Of a stretch of 19,614 nt of DNA, positions 1 to 8,175 are shown piece by piece. A program made the translations under genes and the position numbers. How positions within the stretch are numbered: the stretch's first letter is position 1; each line of letters starts with the position of its first letter. Source of the DNA: Gammaproteobacteria bacterium (lineage in GTDB: Bacteria; Pseudomonadota; Gammaproteobacteria; SZUA-229); assembly GCA_016764035.1 (NCBI GenBank), contig JAESSQ010000287.1, positions 1-19,614 on the forward strand. The letters run 5' to 3'. The notes beneath the pieces are model-generated. The model ran no database searches. It saw only the letters and a list, made by a program, of their open reading frames with translations, and had not been told where the DNA came from.

Positions 1-32
1 AAAAACATTTTAATAAATAGGGGATTCTCCAG

Positions 33-1121
33 ATGTTAGAAAAATTAGCAATAAAAAAAATCTCAGCTAAAACACTAATAGTACCGTCGACAGTGTTGGC
101 TATCGCAATGAGTGGTTCTGTAAATGCGGCTGTAGATCTTGGCGATACGGTTGACATGTATGGCTTTCTAAAACTAGACGCTACGTATCAGTCTGATTCA
201 ATGAATAGCAATACTGCACCACGGTTTGTTACGGCTGACGGTGAAGGGACAACTAATTTAACAGCCATGCACTCAAGACTTGGTTTGAAATGGACAGCGC
301 CTGATAAATTTGATGGTTGGGCATCTAGTGCAAAATTTGAATTTGATTTATTCAGTCCATCAAGAAACCAAATGAGGGTGCGTACTCGTCAGGCTTATTT
401 TTCTGTGGCAAAAGATTCTACAAGTTGGTTATTCGGACAAACCTGGGATGTGTGTTCACCACTCGGTCCGACAACGTTCATGACCAACGGTTATTTATGG
501 AATACAGGTAATGTCGGTTTTCGCCGTGCACAGATTCGTTATACCTATAAATCCGATATGTTCAGTGTGAAACTTAGTGCTAATGACCCAGTTGGTAGTT
601 CTAGTGCAGTAGGCGCTGCGAGTACTAGTGAGTTACCACTATGGCAGGGACGTCTAGGACTCATGTTGGGTAAAGCTAAGTTAGGTTTGTCATTTGCCTC
701 CGGTGAAGATAAGGATGCAGCAGGTGTTGATCATGATATAAGCGGTGTTAGTTTTGATTTTATTGTGCCTCTTGGTGGTGCTTTAAGTGTCAAAGGCGAA
801 ATAGCTAGTGGTGAAAACCTAGCTGTATTCCTTAGTCGTGCAGGACGAGATCAAGATGTTATATCAGCTTGGGCAGAATTAGTTTATAAAGGTCCTCAAT
901 ACACAGGTTGGTTAGGTTATGCGACGGAAGGTATTGATGATGCTGATTTGGCAGCGGCGACCGATCTACAGGATACAACGGCTATTCTTTTAGGTGTTTC
1001 TAAAAAGATGGGTAAGAATGTATCGATGGGTGTCGAATTTACTTCTTTCGATTCGGAATTGCGTAATGGTAGCAGTACAGATGGAACACAGATTATATTT
1101 AGCGCGATGCATAAAATATAA
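33..1121 (+). CDS. Outer-membrane porin, DcaP-like
   Basis: This 362-residue protein is predicted to form a beta-barrel channel in the outer membrane. Residues 1-32 form a signal peptide: a Lys-rich start, a hydrophobic core near VLAIAMSG and a likely cut after VNA. The mature part opens with a YGFLKLDATY strand like that of DcaP-type and general porins. It then shows alternating aromatic and small residues typical of beta-strands, and a GQTWD segment often seen at the constriction of such porins. A GGGGA Shine-Dalgarno lies 9 bases before the ATG. Its promoter lies left of the window. It runs towards the OprP-like porin gene and is followed by tandem hairpins. The substrate cannot be read from the sequence. 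The porin assignment is fairly sure; the DcaP subfamily is less so. Confidence 0.8.
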   Translation: MLEKLAIKKISAKTLIVPSTVLAIAMSGSVNAAVDLGDTVDMYGFLKLDATYQSDSMNSNTAPRFVTADGEGTTNLTAMHSRLGLKWTAPDKFDGWASSAKFEFDLFSPSRNQMRVRTRQAYFSVAKDSTSWLFGQTWDVCSPLGPTTFMTNGYLWNTGNVGFRRAQIRYTYKSDMFSVKLSANDPVGSSSAVGAASTSELPLWQGRLGLMLGKAKLGLSFASGEDKDAAGVDHDISGVSFDFIVPLGGALSVKGEIASGENLAVFLSRAGRDQDVISAWAELVYKGPQYTGWLGYATEGIDDADLAAATDLQDTTAILLGVSKKMGKNVSMGVEFTSFDSELRNGSSTDGTQIIFSAMHKI

Positions 1122-1165
1122 CCTTGGTTTGCATTGATAATAAAAAACTAAGTTTTTCCTAAATT

Positions 1166-1209
1166 TGTAGTGAATGTTGTCTACTCTCCCTTACACAGCA
1201 TTCACTACA
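1166..1209. repeat. Inverted repeat, 11-bp stem, after the porin gene
   Basis: TGTAGTGAATG at 1166-1176 pairs perfectly with CATTCACTACA at 1199-1209 across a 22-base loop. It lies 45 bases after the porin stop, directly before two terminator-like hairpins. No U-tract follows, so it may instead protect the 3' end of the mRNA or be a first, weak stop. Confidence 0.6.
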
Positions 1210-1212
1210 TTT

Positions 1213-1246
1213 GTACTGCATCTTAGACACCGCAGTACTGTTTTTT
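1213..1246 (+). terminator. Intrinsic terminator, first of a tandem pair
   Basis: A 7-bp stem, GTACTGC at 1213-1219 with GCAGTAC at 1232-1238, is followed by TGTTTTTT. It sits about 90 bases after the DcaP-like porin stop, in the direction of that gene. Confidence 0.6.
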
Positions 1247-1273
1247 GTAGCGCCTTCACCGGCGCTACTTTTT
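1247..1273 (+). terminator. Strong intrinsic terminator
   Basis: GTAGCGCC (1247-1254), a 6-base loop and GGCGCTAC (1261-1268) form a perfect GC-rich 8-bp stem followed by a T5 run. An upstream T6 run (1241-1246) supplies some termination signal for the opposite strand too, so it may also stop transcripts leaving the OprP-like gene. Confidence 0.85.
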
Positions 1274-1378
1274 GTCTTAAAATATATGAAGTATCATTGT
1301 CGTAAAACACTGAACTTGGATAACCTGCCGTTGAATACAGTAAGGTATTCACATTTATGTATTATGAAAAGTTATAGT

Positions 1379-1442
1379 TAAGGTAGCTCTAAGTAATTAT
1401 AGCGTTTCGCAGTATAAGAATACTCTGCGTTGCTTACCTTGG
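1379..1442. other. Nested inverted repeat downstream of the OprP-like gene
   Basis: An inner hairpin pairs CGCAGTAT (1408-1415) with ATACTCTGCG (1420-1429), with a two-base bulge. It is flanked by an outer imperfect pair, AAGGTAGC near 1380 and GCTTACCTT ending at 1440. On the minus strand it would lie just past the porin stop. There is no U-run, so a 3'-end stabilising structure is as likely as a terminator. Nothing else was found in 1274-1455. Confidence 0.35.
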
Positions 1443-1455
1443 AGGCACATTCAGG

Positions 1456-2796
1456 TTAAAATGCCCACTGTGCTCGTACCTGTACCAGATTGGGCTCTTG
1501 ATTATTTTGTGCACCACCTTGCACATTAAGTACTTTTACATAGTTAGCAGAAAATCTCAGTGTTGGTGCTGGAAACCAATTGATACCCAATGCCATTATA
1601 TCTGCTTCACCGCCATTTATATCTGCATCATTTAAATTAATAGTACTGTAACGTGCGGCTATCTGCCAGGCGCCAATACCCTCGCGTCCAACAATCATTT
1701 TTGGTTTGATACTGCCAAATTTCCCTGCTTTATAGTTTCGTGATTCACCGGTTAAAAAATACGCTGCTTCTGCATACCAACCGTCAAAGTTAAGGTTTTC
1801 CCCAGCTCTACTTACCGATACGGTGAGGTATTCTGCTTGTGTCGAAAAAGGACCAGCGACAGCGGCGAACTCAAGCCCTAATTTTAGATAATCGTCGACT
1901 AGACTAATTTCGCCAGTATCGACAATATTAACACCGGCGATATGTGTTTCAGCTTGTTGTTTAAAGCGTACGGTACTACCAGCACTAGACGTTCTGTAAT
2001 TAGCGGCAGCGCCAAAATGTATAATGCTCGTTTTTTTATTGACTGGCGCGTGTGTAAGCCGCCCACCTACACCCCAGCCTTCATTTTCAGATGTTGCTTT
2101 TGTATTCACAGTGTCACCAAAAAGACCAAAAGCAGCTGTCCAATATTTATGAGTGGTGGACGTCATAATGCCGATATGACGACCTGCGGAAAAAGCATCG
2201 GGTAATGCTCTTTCAGTAAAAGTTATATACTTTGAACTGGTTTGTTCCTGCAGCATGAACGGGTCTTTAAAGTTACCAAGTTTAATACTGATGTCACCAA
2301 GGCCTCTATAGCTCACATAAGCATCTTTTATTCCGGCTTTACCTGTACTGGTGAAATCGTATTGCAGTTTATATCTCCAGTCGTTGTACATTTTTCCCTG
2401 AACATATAAACGCGCACGTCGAATTTCTGTGCCATTTCCGTAATTAGTTGTTGAGCCAGTTTCTGTGTCGTACGAAGCAGCATCAATCTGTACTCGTCCG
2501 CCAATCTTAATGTTAAATGAACCATCGCGATTTTTTGCCGAAATACCGCCCTTATTTATAGTAACCGTAACAGACGTTGATTTATCGAGTTGTGTCTTCA
2601 TTACATTTTTTTCTGAAGCCGTACGGGCATTATTAATTTTTATCTCTTTCTTGAGTCGACCGTATTGGTCTTCGTCGATGCTACCGTTTGTTCGTAGAAT
2701 TTCGATTAAAGTTTCAAGCTCTGTAGCTGCTTGTATGGATGTGGCTAAAAGGCTACAAATGGTACCAGCAAGCACGGATTTTTTTATGTGCATCAT
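1456..2796 (-). CDS. Phosphate-selective-type (OprP/OprO) anion porin
   Basis: This is a 446-residue outer-membrane porin of the OprP/OprO family, whose known members are trimeric, anion-selective channels for phosphate or pyrophosphate. Residues 1-23 are a signal peptide (cut after SIQA). Residues 24-70 are a charged helical segment of the kind often found at the start of this family. The barrel begins near FNIKIGGRVQIDA and includes the family-typical RRARLYVQGKMYNDWRYKLQYDF stretch (read in two parts) and a C-terminal strand ending in aromatic Trp-Ala-Phe. The first of two adjacent ATGs is chosen because AGGA lies 8 bases before it. A sigma-54 promoter at 2853-2868 and a palindrome at 2931-2946 match those of the tungstate operon, so the anion carried may be tungstate or molybdate rather than phosphate. 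That specificity is inference. Confidence 0.85.
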   Translation of the reverse strand: MMHIKKSVLAGTICSLLATSIQAATELETLIEILRTNGSIDEDQYGRLKKEIKINNARTASEKNVMKTQLDKSTSVTVTINKGGISAKNRDGSFNIKIGGRVQIDAASYDTETGSTTNYGNGTEIRRARLYVQGKMYNDWRYKLQYDFTSTGKAGIKDAYVSYRGLGDISIKLGNFKDPFMLQEQTSSKYITFTERALPDAFSAGRHIGIMTSTTHKYWTAAFGLFGDTVNTKATSENEGWGVGGRLTHAPVNKKTSIIHFGAAANYRTSSAGSTVRFKQQAETHIAGVNIVDTGEISLVDDYLKLGLEFAAVAGPFSTQAEYLTVSVSRAGENLNFDGWYAEAAYFLTGESRNYKAGKFGSIKPKMIVGREGIGAWQIAARYSTINLNDADINGGEADIMALGINWFPAPTLRFSANYVKVLNVQGGAQNNQEPNLVQVRAQWAF

Positions 2797-2852
2797 TTAA
2801 AGAGTCCTGATTATTAATATAAAAACAAGGTCCTAACGTTTTACGTAAGAAA

Positions 2853-2868
2853 TGCAAAAGTTATGCCA
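2853..2868 (-). promoter_or_regulatory. Sigma-54 (-24/-12) promoter of the OprP-like porin
   Basis: On the minus strand the sequence reads TGGCATAACTTTTGCA, with GG and GC exactly 10 bases apart, against the consensus TGGCACGNNNNTTGCW. Only the two bases after TGGCA and none of the core differ. Transcription would start near 2841, about 45 bases before the porin ATG. Confidence 0.72.
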
Positions 2869-2930
2869 AATGCTATCTTTTTGATTTAGATAATATTGTT
2901 CATTAATTAAATATATGCTCTATGTTTTTT

Positions 2931-2946
2931 GCGACAAACTGTCACG
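2931..2946. promoter_or_regulatory. Palindromic enhancer (UAS) candidate upstream of the porin
   Basis: GCGACAAACTGTCACG has half-sites GCGACA and TGTCAC around a 3-base centre (5 of 6 positions pair). It lies about 65 bases upstream of the -24 box, the usual place for NtrC-type activator sites. It matches the palindrome at 10015-10030 at 13 of 16 positions. Confidence 0.5.
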
Positions 2947-2988
2947 TATTAATTAGCTGAAATAGACAATTAAAGACTTTTGGTATTT

Positions 2989-3096
2989 ATGAAGCACCAA
3001 TATTTTATTTTTGAGAATGTGGCTGACGATAAGTCAATGGTGGTGTTATTAAGATGGTTACTGGAATTTGCTATGGCGGAGGAAAATCACAACTAG
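2989..3096 (+). CDS. Possible 35-residue small protein
   Basis: An ATG at 2989 opens a 35-codon frame ending in TAG, in the 337-base gap between the porin and protease genes. The product has a short hydrophobic helix (VVLLRWLLEFAMA) and an acidic end. No good Shine-Dalgarno precedes it and no family is recognised, so it may be a chance frame. Apart from this and the sigma-54 promoter and palindrome, the 2797-3133 gap shows nothing clear. Confidence 0.15.
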   Translation: MKHQYFIFENVADDKSMVVLLRWLLEFAMAEENHN

Positions 3097-3133
3097 AGTT
3101 ATTTGACAATTAATCCTTACCACTGTTGATGAT

Positions 3134-4984
3134 TTAGTCGTGAAAAAATTTCGATGTTTTGAGTTCATTACACTGTGTCGTTGTCAGTTGTGTATTAAAC
3201 GCTTTGGTCTCGCTGTTCATCAAGTTGTTTGTCTCAATATTATGATTGCCATTATCAACCAAGATGTGAAATAGTTCATGTGCCAACGTTATCCCTGGAT
3301 CTTTTTGTCCAGCAATAAGCCATGCAGTATTTTTAAGCCAGAGTAAATTTTTAGAGTTTTTGTTACCGAAGGCTTCACCACTAAAAGCTTCTAAACGACG
3401 GGTATCCTTAACCAGATAAATAGCAGGTGCCGTCAACTTCGTTTTTTCGATTAAGGTTCTACTCGACAGTGAATGAAAATCTTGCAGGTAATCGCTTACT
3501 TCAAGTTGAGTTAAGGTGATTTGTAGATTGATATTACAGTATGAGTATATATCCATGGCTTGCCTGGCAGCCTGTGTGGCTTGTGTGATTGTCCAGCCGC
3601 TGCTCTTAAGTATAACCACATTAAGCTTCAGTAACAGGGCGTTAGTCATTTGTTTATCTGACGATAGCATCACAGGTTTTTCGATGATGTTGACTGTCGA
3701 CGTATCGATAAGCGGATCGTACAGTAAACCATAGGTAGTATATTTTTTCGCCAGGTTTCGGTCGGCTAAATTTAATATCGCCTGCTTGAGTTGTTTTGTC
3801 GACCAATCAGGGTAACGTTTTTTAAAGCGTGCAGCTAATGCAGCAACTCGTGAGACCGCATAGCTAGTACCAGAAACTATTTTTTGTTGTCCATCAAAGT
3901 CTGTAGTCTTTTGACGTTCAGCTGGTAGCAAAATGTCGGTATTATTTTTTCCCCAGTTAGTACGTGAAGCCGGGCGGGGTGTTTCATCAGCGGAGCTGAC
4001 CACTAATGAGTTCTCAAGTTGAAAAGCTGCAGGGTAAATCGGGATTTCATCTATATCGAAGCCGTTGTTTCCAGAGGAAATGATGAAAAGGATTTCGGAA
4101 TGTGTTTTGGCGGCTTGCAAAAATGTTAGCCATTCTTCTTTGTTCTTGCTGCCCAGTGGCATAGCAATGATTTTCGCATCATGTTTTGCAGCGTGCTTGA
4201 TAAGATCAACCATGCGGCTCATGTCGGGTCGTGGATAGCGGTACGGTATAAGGCTGATGCCGGGTGCTTCTTTAATCAATAAACTGGCGGTACGCGTGCC
4301 GTGTCGTTGCGGGAAAAATACAGAACGTGCAGGGTTGTAGTCATAGGGTGTAGCGTCAAGATCCCAGAAATCATAACCTATGATGTTGTCATCTGAATCA
4401 CGTGCAAGGCGCTTTGATATTTCAGGTAGTAAATAATTAACACCTGAGTCTATGATGCCTACACGCACACCGCGTGGGTCTGTGCCAACAGGAACGGCCG
4501 GATTTATAGCTTCCTCTCTTGTAACCGTTGATAAATCGGCTTCGAGTATCTGCAGGAATTTTGGAATTTGCTTGTTATAAATAATCCGCCGTGCAACACG
4601 TATGTTGCATTCATAATCCGTGGCTACAAATATCAAAGGCTGCTTTTTGTTTTTAATATAAGTCAATCGGTAACTAAGTGTTTTATCTGCAGGTTTTATA
4701 TGTTCGACTTGTAATTCATCATTGTGTGCGATGCTGTAACGTGAAAGCTGACCGATAACACGGCCACGTGATTCTATAGGTGATATATCGATGGCGTTGA
4801 AAGTTAGCGGTTCTTGCTGACAGAGTCGTTCAAGTGTATAGCGTAGGGTTTCTTCTGCTGATGTGAGTTGAGGTGGATTGCTGGATGCGTTTATGTTCAT
4901 GGTATATAGCAACGATACAATGATGGCTTTCAGGAGGGTTTCGAAAAACCGCTTAGCCAAGTTAGTACATGATGTATCCACCAT
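3134..4984 (-). CDS. Secreted subtilisin-like (S8) protease with C-terminal HExxH metallopeptidase-like domain
   Basis: This 616-residue protein has a signal-like N-terminus (hydrophobic residues 17-28, cut near NINA). The S8 domain spans about 170-420 and has a complete triad: Asp179 in VGIIDSG, His228 in RHGT and Ser374 in SGTSYA. The oxyanion Asn306 lies in SSGNNG. Residues 35-160 resemble no domain I can name, perhaps a propeptide. From about 450 to the end is a second domain: a strand-helix opening (LNVVILKSSG), then HELFH at 569-573 with a further His581 and a Leu-Met-Asn turn at 588-590. This is the layout of metzincin-like zinc peptidases. It lies 31 bases after moeA on the same strand, so it is probably the last gene of the tup-mob-moe operon. 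No strong Shine-Dalgarno is seen. Its target is unknown; the pairing of two proteases in one chain is unusual. Confidence 0.8.
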   Translation of the reverse strand: MVDTSCTNLAKRFFETLLKAIIVSLLYTMNINASSNPPQLTSAEETLRYTLERLCQQEPLTFNAIDISPIESRGRVIGQLSRYSIAHNDELQVEHIKPADKTLSYRLTYIKNKKQPLIFVATDYECNIRVARRIIYNKQIPKFLQILEADLSTVTREEAINPAVPVGTDPRGVRVGIIDSGVNYLLPEISKRLARDSDDNIIGYDFWDLDATPYDYNPARSVFFPQRHGTRTASLLIKEAPGISLIPYRYPRPDMSRMVDLIKHAAKHDAKIIAMPLGSKNKEEWLTFLQAAKTHSEILFIISSGNNGFDIDEIPIYPAAFQLENSLVVSSADETPRPASRTNWGKNNTDILLPAERQKTTDFDGQQKIVSGTSYAVSRVAALAARFKKRYPDWSTKQLKQAILNLADRNLAKKYTTYGLLYDPLIDTSTVNIIEKPVMLSSDKQMTNALLLKLNVVILKSSGWTITQATQAARQAMDIYSYCNINLQITLTQLEVSDYLQDFHSLSSRTLIEKTKLTAPAIYLVKDTRRLEAFSGEAFGNKNSKNLLWLKNTAWLIAGQKDPGITLAHELFHILVDNGNHNIETNNLMNSETKAFNTQLTTTQCNELKTSKFFHD

Positions 4985-5015
4985 GTTAGTTTAAGAAATA
5001 ATGGTACGTTAGCAT

Positions 5016-6296
5016 TCAAATAATAGAATCGAAAGGTTGAACGGTGACAGTCTCTCCAGGTTCAACACCAGCGTTTACTTCATCAAGAAGAATGAAACAA
5101 TTGGCGAGGCTCATCGATGTTAGTACGCCGGAACCCTGTTGCCCTGTTTTATCTACGGTTAACAAACCATCGCTAGTATGGCTAAGGATGCCACGTTGAA
5201 ACTCGAAACGGCCCGATCGTTTTCTTAACTTAGTGCTACAGATAGCCTTGAGATTTAAAGGCAACTGAATTTTACCACTGGCGAGGTATCGAATAGCTGG
5301 TTGTACAAATTGGTAAAAAGTGACCATAACAGAAACTGGGTTTCCCGGCAGGCCAAAAAATAGGCTGTTATCTAATTGACCAAAGGTCAGTGGGCGTCCT
5401 GGTTTCATAGCTATCTTCCAGAAATTAATCTGACCAATGTCTTCGAGTACAGGTTTAATGAAATCGGCCTCGCCCACAGACACACCGCCGGATGTGATGA
5501 TGATGTCAGCCATGCTAGATGCTTCTACCAAAGCTTTTCTTATCGATGTCTCATCATCGCGTACTACGCCCATGTCAATAATATCAACATTCAGTTGTTG
5601 TAACATAGCATACAAACTATAACGATTTGAGTCGTAAATTTCACCCGATGAAAGTGGTCTGTTGCTACCATCGCCAATTGAGCGAAGCTCGTCACCCGTA
5701 GAAAAGAAAGCAACCCTGGGCCGTCTTATGACGTTTAGTTCGCCGATACCCAATGAAGATATGATGCCTATATCAGCCGGGGTGAGAAGTTTTCCTTTGC
5801 TTAAGACGACCGTACCGATGGCAATATCTTCGCCAGCGAGTCGAACATTTTGCCCTGTCGTATGACTGGAATCTATGGTGATATTGTTACCAGCGCGGTG
5901 TACATGTTCCTGCATGATAACGCTGTCAGTGCCCTCCGGCATTACCGAACCAGTCATGATTCTTATACATTGATCGTGCTGACATTTTTCGGAAAACATC
6001 TTACCTGCATAAGCGGTTCCAATTACGGTAAACGTTTTAGTGCCAGTTTGCGGAATGGCGTCGCCTGAAATTGCATAACCGTCCATGGCAGAATTGTTAT
6101 GACCAGGAACGTTGATAGAAGAACTGATGTCGTCGGCTAAAACTCGGTTAAGGGTATCTTTTACGGGTAGTTTTTCACTGTTTTGTAGAGGTGTTATCTG
6201 CTCAAAGATATTTTTTCGTGCGGCATCGACTGATAATATATCAGGCTCACGACTATCGTTACAGCTGGTTTGTTTTTCAATAATACGTTCAGGCAT
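5016..6296 (-). CDS. moeA: Molybdopterin molybdotransferase MoeA
   Basis: MoeA inserts molybdate (or tungstate) into adenylylated molybdopterin, the last step of Moco synthesis, in the cytoplasm. The 426-residue length is normal. Family motifs appear in order: PGHNNSAMDGYAI (about 64-76), MTGSVMPEGTDSVIMQEH, the STGDEL segment, DSNRYSLYAML, the MPT-binding TSGGVSVGEADF, the KPGRPLTFG loop and FGLPGNPVSVMV. The ATG overlaps the end of mobB by 8 bases and has no clear Shine-Dalgarno, which suggests translational coupling. It belongs to the tup-mob-moe operon. Confidence 0.95.
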   Translation of the reverse strand: MPERIIEKQTSCNDSREPDILSVDAARKNIFEQITPLQNSEKLPVKDTLNRVLADDISSSINVPGHNNSAMDGYAISGDAIPQTGTKTFTVIGTAYAGKMFSEKCQHDQCIRIMTGSVMPEGTDSVIMQEHVHRAGNNITIDSSHTTGQNVRLAGEDIAIGTVVLSKGKLLTPADIGIISSLGIGELNVIRRPRVAFFSTGDELRSIGDGSNRPLSSGEIYDSNRYSLYAMLQQLNVDIIDMGVVRDDETSIRKALVEASSMADIIITSGGVSVGEADFIKPVLEDIGQINFWKIAMKPGRPLTFGQLDNSLFFGLPGNPVSVMVTFYQFVQPAIRYLASGKIQLPLNLKAICSTKLRKRSGRFEFQRGILSHTSDGLLTVDKTGQQGSGVLTSMSLANCFILLDEVNAGVEPGETVTVQPFDSII

Positions 6297-6888
6297 GTTT
6301 TGTTTTTTTCAATTCTTTAACAGTCATGGCTTTCGTAAGAGACTTTGAGAAGTCATCGATAAACTGTACGATAAAATCGGTGATGTCGCCTGGCTGGTTT
6401 AGATTAAGGTAGGTTATAGAAGATTTTTCAGGGTCGATATTTAACGCATCAGCAGTAACATTACTGGCGAAAGCTATTATATCGCTATCGTTCGGATACA
6501 TAATCGGCTTACCTCGCTCCGGACGATGCAGCTCAATCTTGGGGAAGTGTGCTGCTTTAAAGCCTTCAACCAGTATCAGATCGAGATTTACTGAATTTAT
6601 TTCCGCCAGCGCTTGCTCCAGAGTTGGTTCCGCTGTCATCTGTTCACGAAATTCATGTACTACTGCCATGCGTTGGCTGGAAATTATCAACATTTTGTCG
6701 GCGCCGGCATGGCGTAACTCATAGCTGTCTTTGCCAGGGTGGTCAATGTCAAATGAACAGTGCGCATGCTTGATGACACCGATACGTAAATCTTGTGCAC
6801 GCAGTAAGGGTAGTACACGTTTTAACAGGGTGGTTTTGCCCGTTCCGCTAAAAGCACTGAAACCGATGACGGGGATGGGGTAAATCAT
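6289..6888 (-). CDS. mobB: Molybdopterin-guanine dinucleotide biosynthesis adaptor MobB
   Basis: MobB is a small GTP-binding partner of MobA in making the bis-MGD form of Moco. The 199-residue protein has the P-loop GTGKTT at 15-20. It also has the MobB-typical GVIKHAHCSFDIDHPGKDSYE and HAGADKMLIIS segments and the LILVEGFK motif with PKIELHR. A C-terminal tail of about 25 residues is Lys-rich and variable. Its start overlaps the mobA stop by ATGA and its end overlaps the moeA start by 8 bases. Confidence 0.93.
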   Translation of the reverse strand: MIYPIPVIGFSAFSGTGKTTLLKRVLPLLRAQDLRIGVIKHAHCSFDIDHPGKDSYELRHAGADKMLIISSQRMAVVHEFREQMTAEPTLEQALAEINSVNLDLILVEGFKAAHFPKIELHRPERGKPIMYPNDSDIIAFASNVTADALNIDPEKSSITYLNLNQPGDITDFIVQFIDDFSKSLTKAMTVKELKKTKHA

Positions 6889-7475
6889 TTGGAAGTATCC
6901 ATCATCTTCTGTTGATCGGGCGTATTGATATTTTTAAAGACATGTTGAATATCTGAAAAATCGACCAGTACCATATTATTTTGTGCATACCATAAATCGA
7001 TTTTTCGATCGCCACGGCTAAGGAAATCGTTTAGGTTCGCACTTAGATCCGTTTTGATAAGTGCATAGACAGGTTGTAATCGCTCACCGTCATGGGCGAC
7101 GGCGATATCGGCATCTGTTTTCTGCAAGGCGGTTAGCAATCGTTCGACTAGATCGTCGGGAATAATGGGAGCATCGCAGGGTACGGTAACAATCAGTGGG
7201 GTTGTTGCGTTTTCCAGAGCAATGGCAAAGCCTGCTAACGGTCCCTGAAAGTCATTTGAGTCATCGCTTAACACGGGGTGATTGTACTTTGTATAGTGTT
7301 CGATGTTTCTATTGGCATTGATGATGATTGCCTGACATTGTGGTTTCATCGCTGCGAGGGTGTGCTCTATCATAGGCTTGCCAGCAAAAATCATCAGGCC
7401 CTTATCGAGTCCGCCCATGCGACGACCTCTTCCCCCGGCAAGAATGACTGTAGTGATATTAGATTTTGTTATCAT
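6885..7475 (-). CDS. mobA: Molybdenum cofactor guanylyltransferase MobA
   Basis: MobA transfers GMP from GTP to molybdopterin to make MGD, used by DMSO-reductase-family enzymes such as formate dehydrogenases. The 196-residue length is usual. The nucleotide-binding loop LAGGRGRRMGGLDKG is at 12-26. The GPLAGFAIAL segment and the metal-binding VPCDAP motif follow. It overlaps the tupC C-terminal frame by ATGA upstream and mobB by ATGA downstream, so translation is probably coupled along the operon. Confidence 0.95.
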   Translation of the reverse strand: MITKSNITTVILAGGRGRRMGGLDKGLMIFAGKPMIEHTLAAMKPQCQAIIINANRNIEHYTKYNHPVLSDDSNDFQGPLAGFAIALENATTPLIVTVPCDAPIIPDDLVERLLTALQKTDADIAVAHDGERLQPVYALIKTDLSANLNDFLSRGDRKIDLWYAQNNMVLVDFSDIQHVFKNINTPDQQKMMDTSK

Positions 7476-8175
7476 GCGGCTTGAGTCGATACCAGTTGTG
7501 GTGATTTTAAGAAGGGTGAGTTTTTTTCTGTCAGCGTGCCTTCACTTATGGTTAGCGTGTTATTAGCCAATGTAGCAAATTGTACTGGATCGTGGCTAGC
7601 GACAAAGAGTGCTAAGCCTTGATCTTTAAGGTTAGCTAGCAAATCGATGGTACGTTTTCGTGCGTCCTGATCCATGTTGGCTGTCGGTTCATCCAGTAAC
7701 ATAATCTGCGGCTGTCGTAACCATGCACGTGCCAGAGCTACTCGTTGCTGTTCACCTCCCGATAAAGTTTTGGCATAAGCGTCGCTAATGTCGTTGATTT
7801 GTGCCAATTCGAGTGCAGCTTCAATTAGGTAATTTTTTTCATTTTAGTTAGCTTACGTTGTGACAGTGTGTAGTTGAGGTTATCTTTGACACTGCCATCA
7901 AGCATGTATGCATGCTGATGCAAATAGACCGAATAGCTTCGTAACTGTTTGCGGCAGCGACGCCAGCTAGTTATAGCATTACCGATATCTATGGTAGCTA
8001 TATCTGGTTTTTCTAACCCGGCAATAATGCGTAACAGTGTCGTTTTACCCGTACCATTTTTGCCGCAGAGCAGTGTTAATTCGCCACTTCGAATCGCAAA
8101 GCATTCATCTCTTAATATGGTTTTACGACCTAAACGCTTATGAACATGTGAGAATCTGATATTTATAGATTTCAT
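7472..8175 (-). pseudogene. tupC: Tungstate ABC transporter ATPase TupC, frameshifted
   Basis: This should be the ATPase that powers TupB. It is read here in two frames. The N-terminal part (8175 to 7825) has the Walker A GKNGTGKTT at about 38-46 and the Q-loop (YLHQHAY). It ends at TAA soon after an A7 run (plus-strand T7 at 7833-7839). The C-terminal part (to 7472) has signature LSGGEQ, Walker B IMLLDEPTA and the H-loop SHD. Adding one A to the run joins the frames as MKKNYLIEAALELAQ, which fits an ATPase helical domain, and gives about 235 residues, the normal length. The break could be a true mutation, a sequencing error, or be bridged by slippage on the A-run. The ATG at 8175 overlaps the tupB stop by ATGA; an upstream GTG at 8184 is a less likely start. 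A TTG at 7807 could start a C-terminal fragment, but that would lack ATP binding. Confidence 0.85.

Noticed and set aside
2930..2950. Pho box for the OprP-like porin
   Set aside because: Only a single CTGTCA-like half is present and the second half at 11-base spacing is missing; the palindrome GCGACA-N3-TGTCAC explains the site better.
7472..7807. C-terminal TupC fragment as an independent protein from a TTG start
   Set aside because: It lacks Walker A and the Q-loop, and in-frame sequence upstream continues the ATPase fold back to the A7 run, so it is the second half of one gene.
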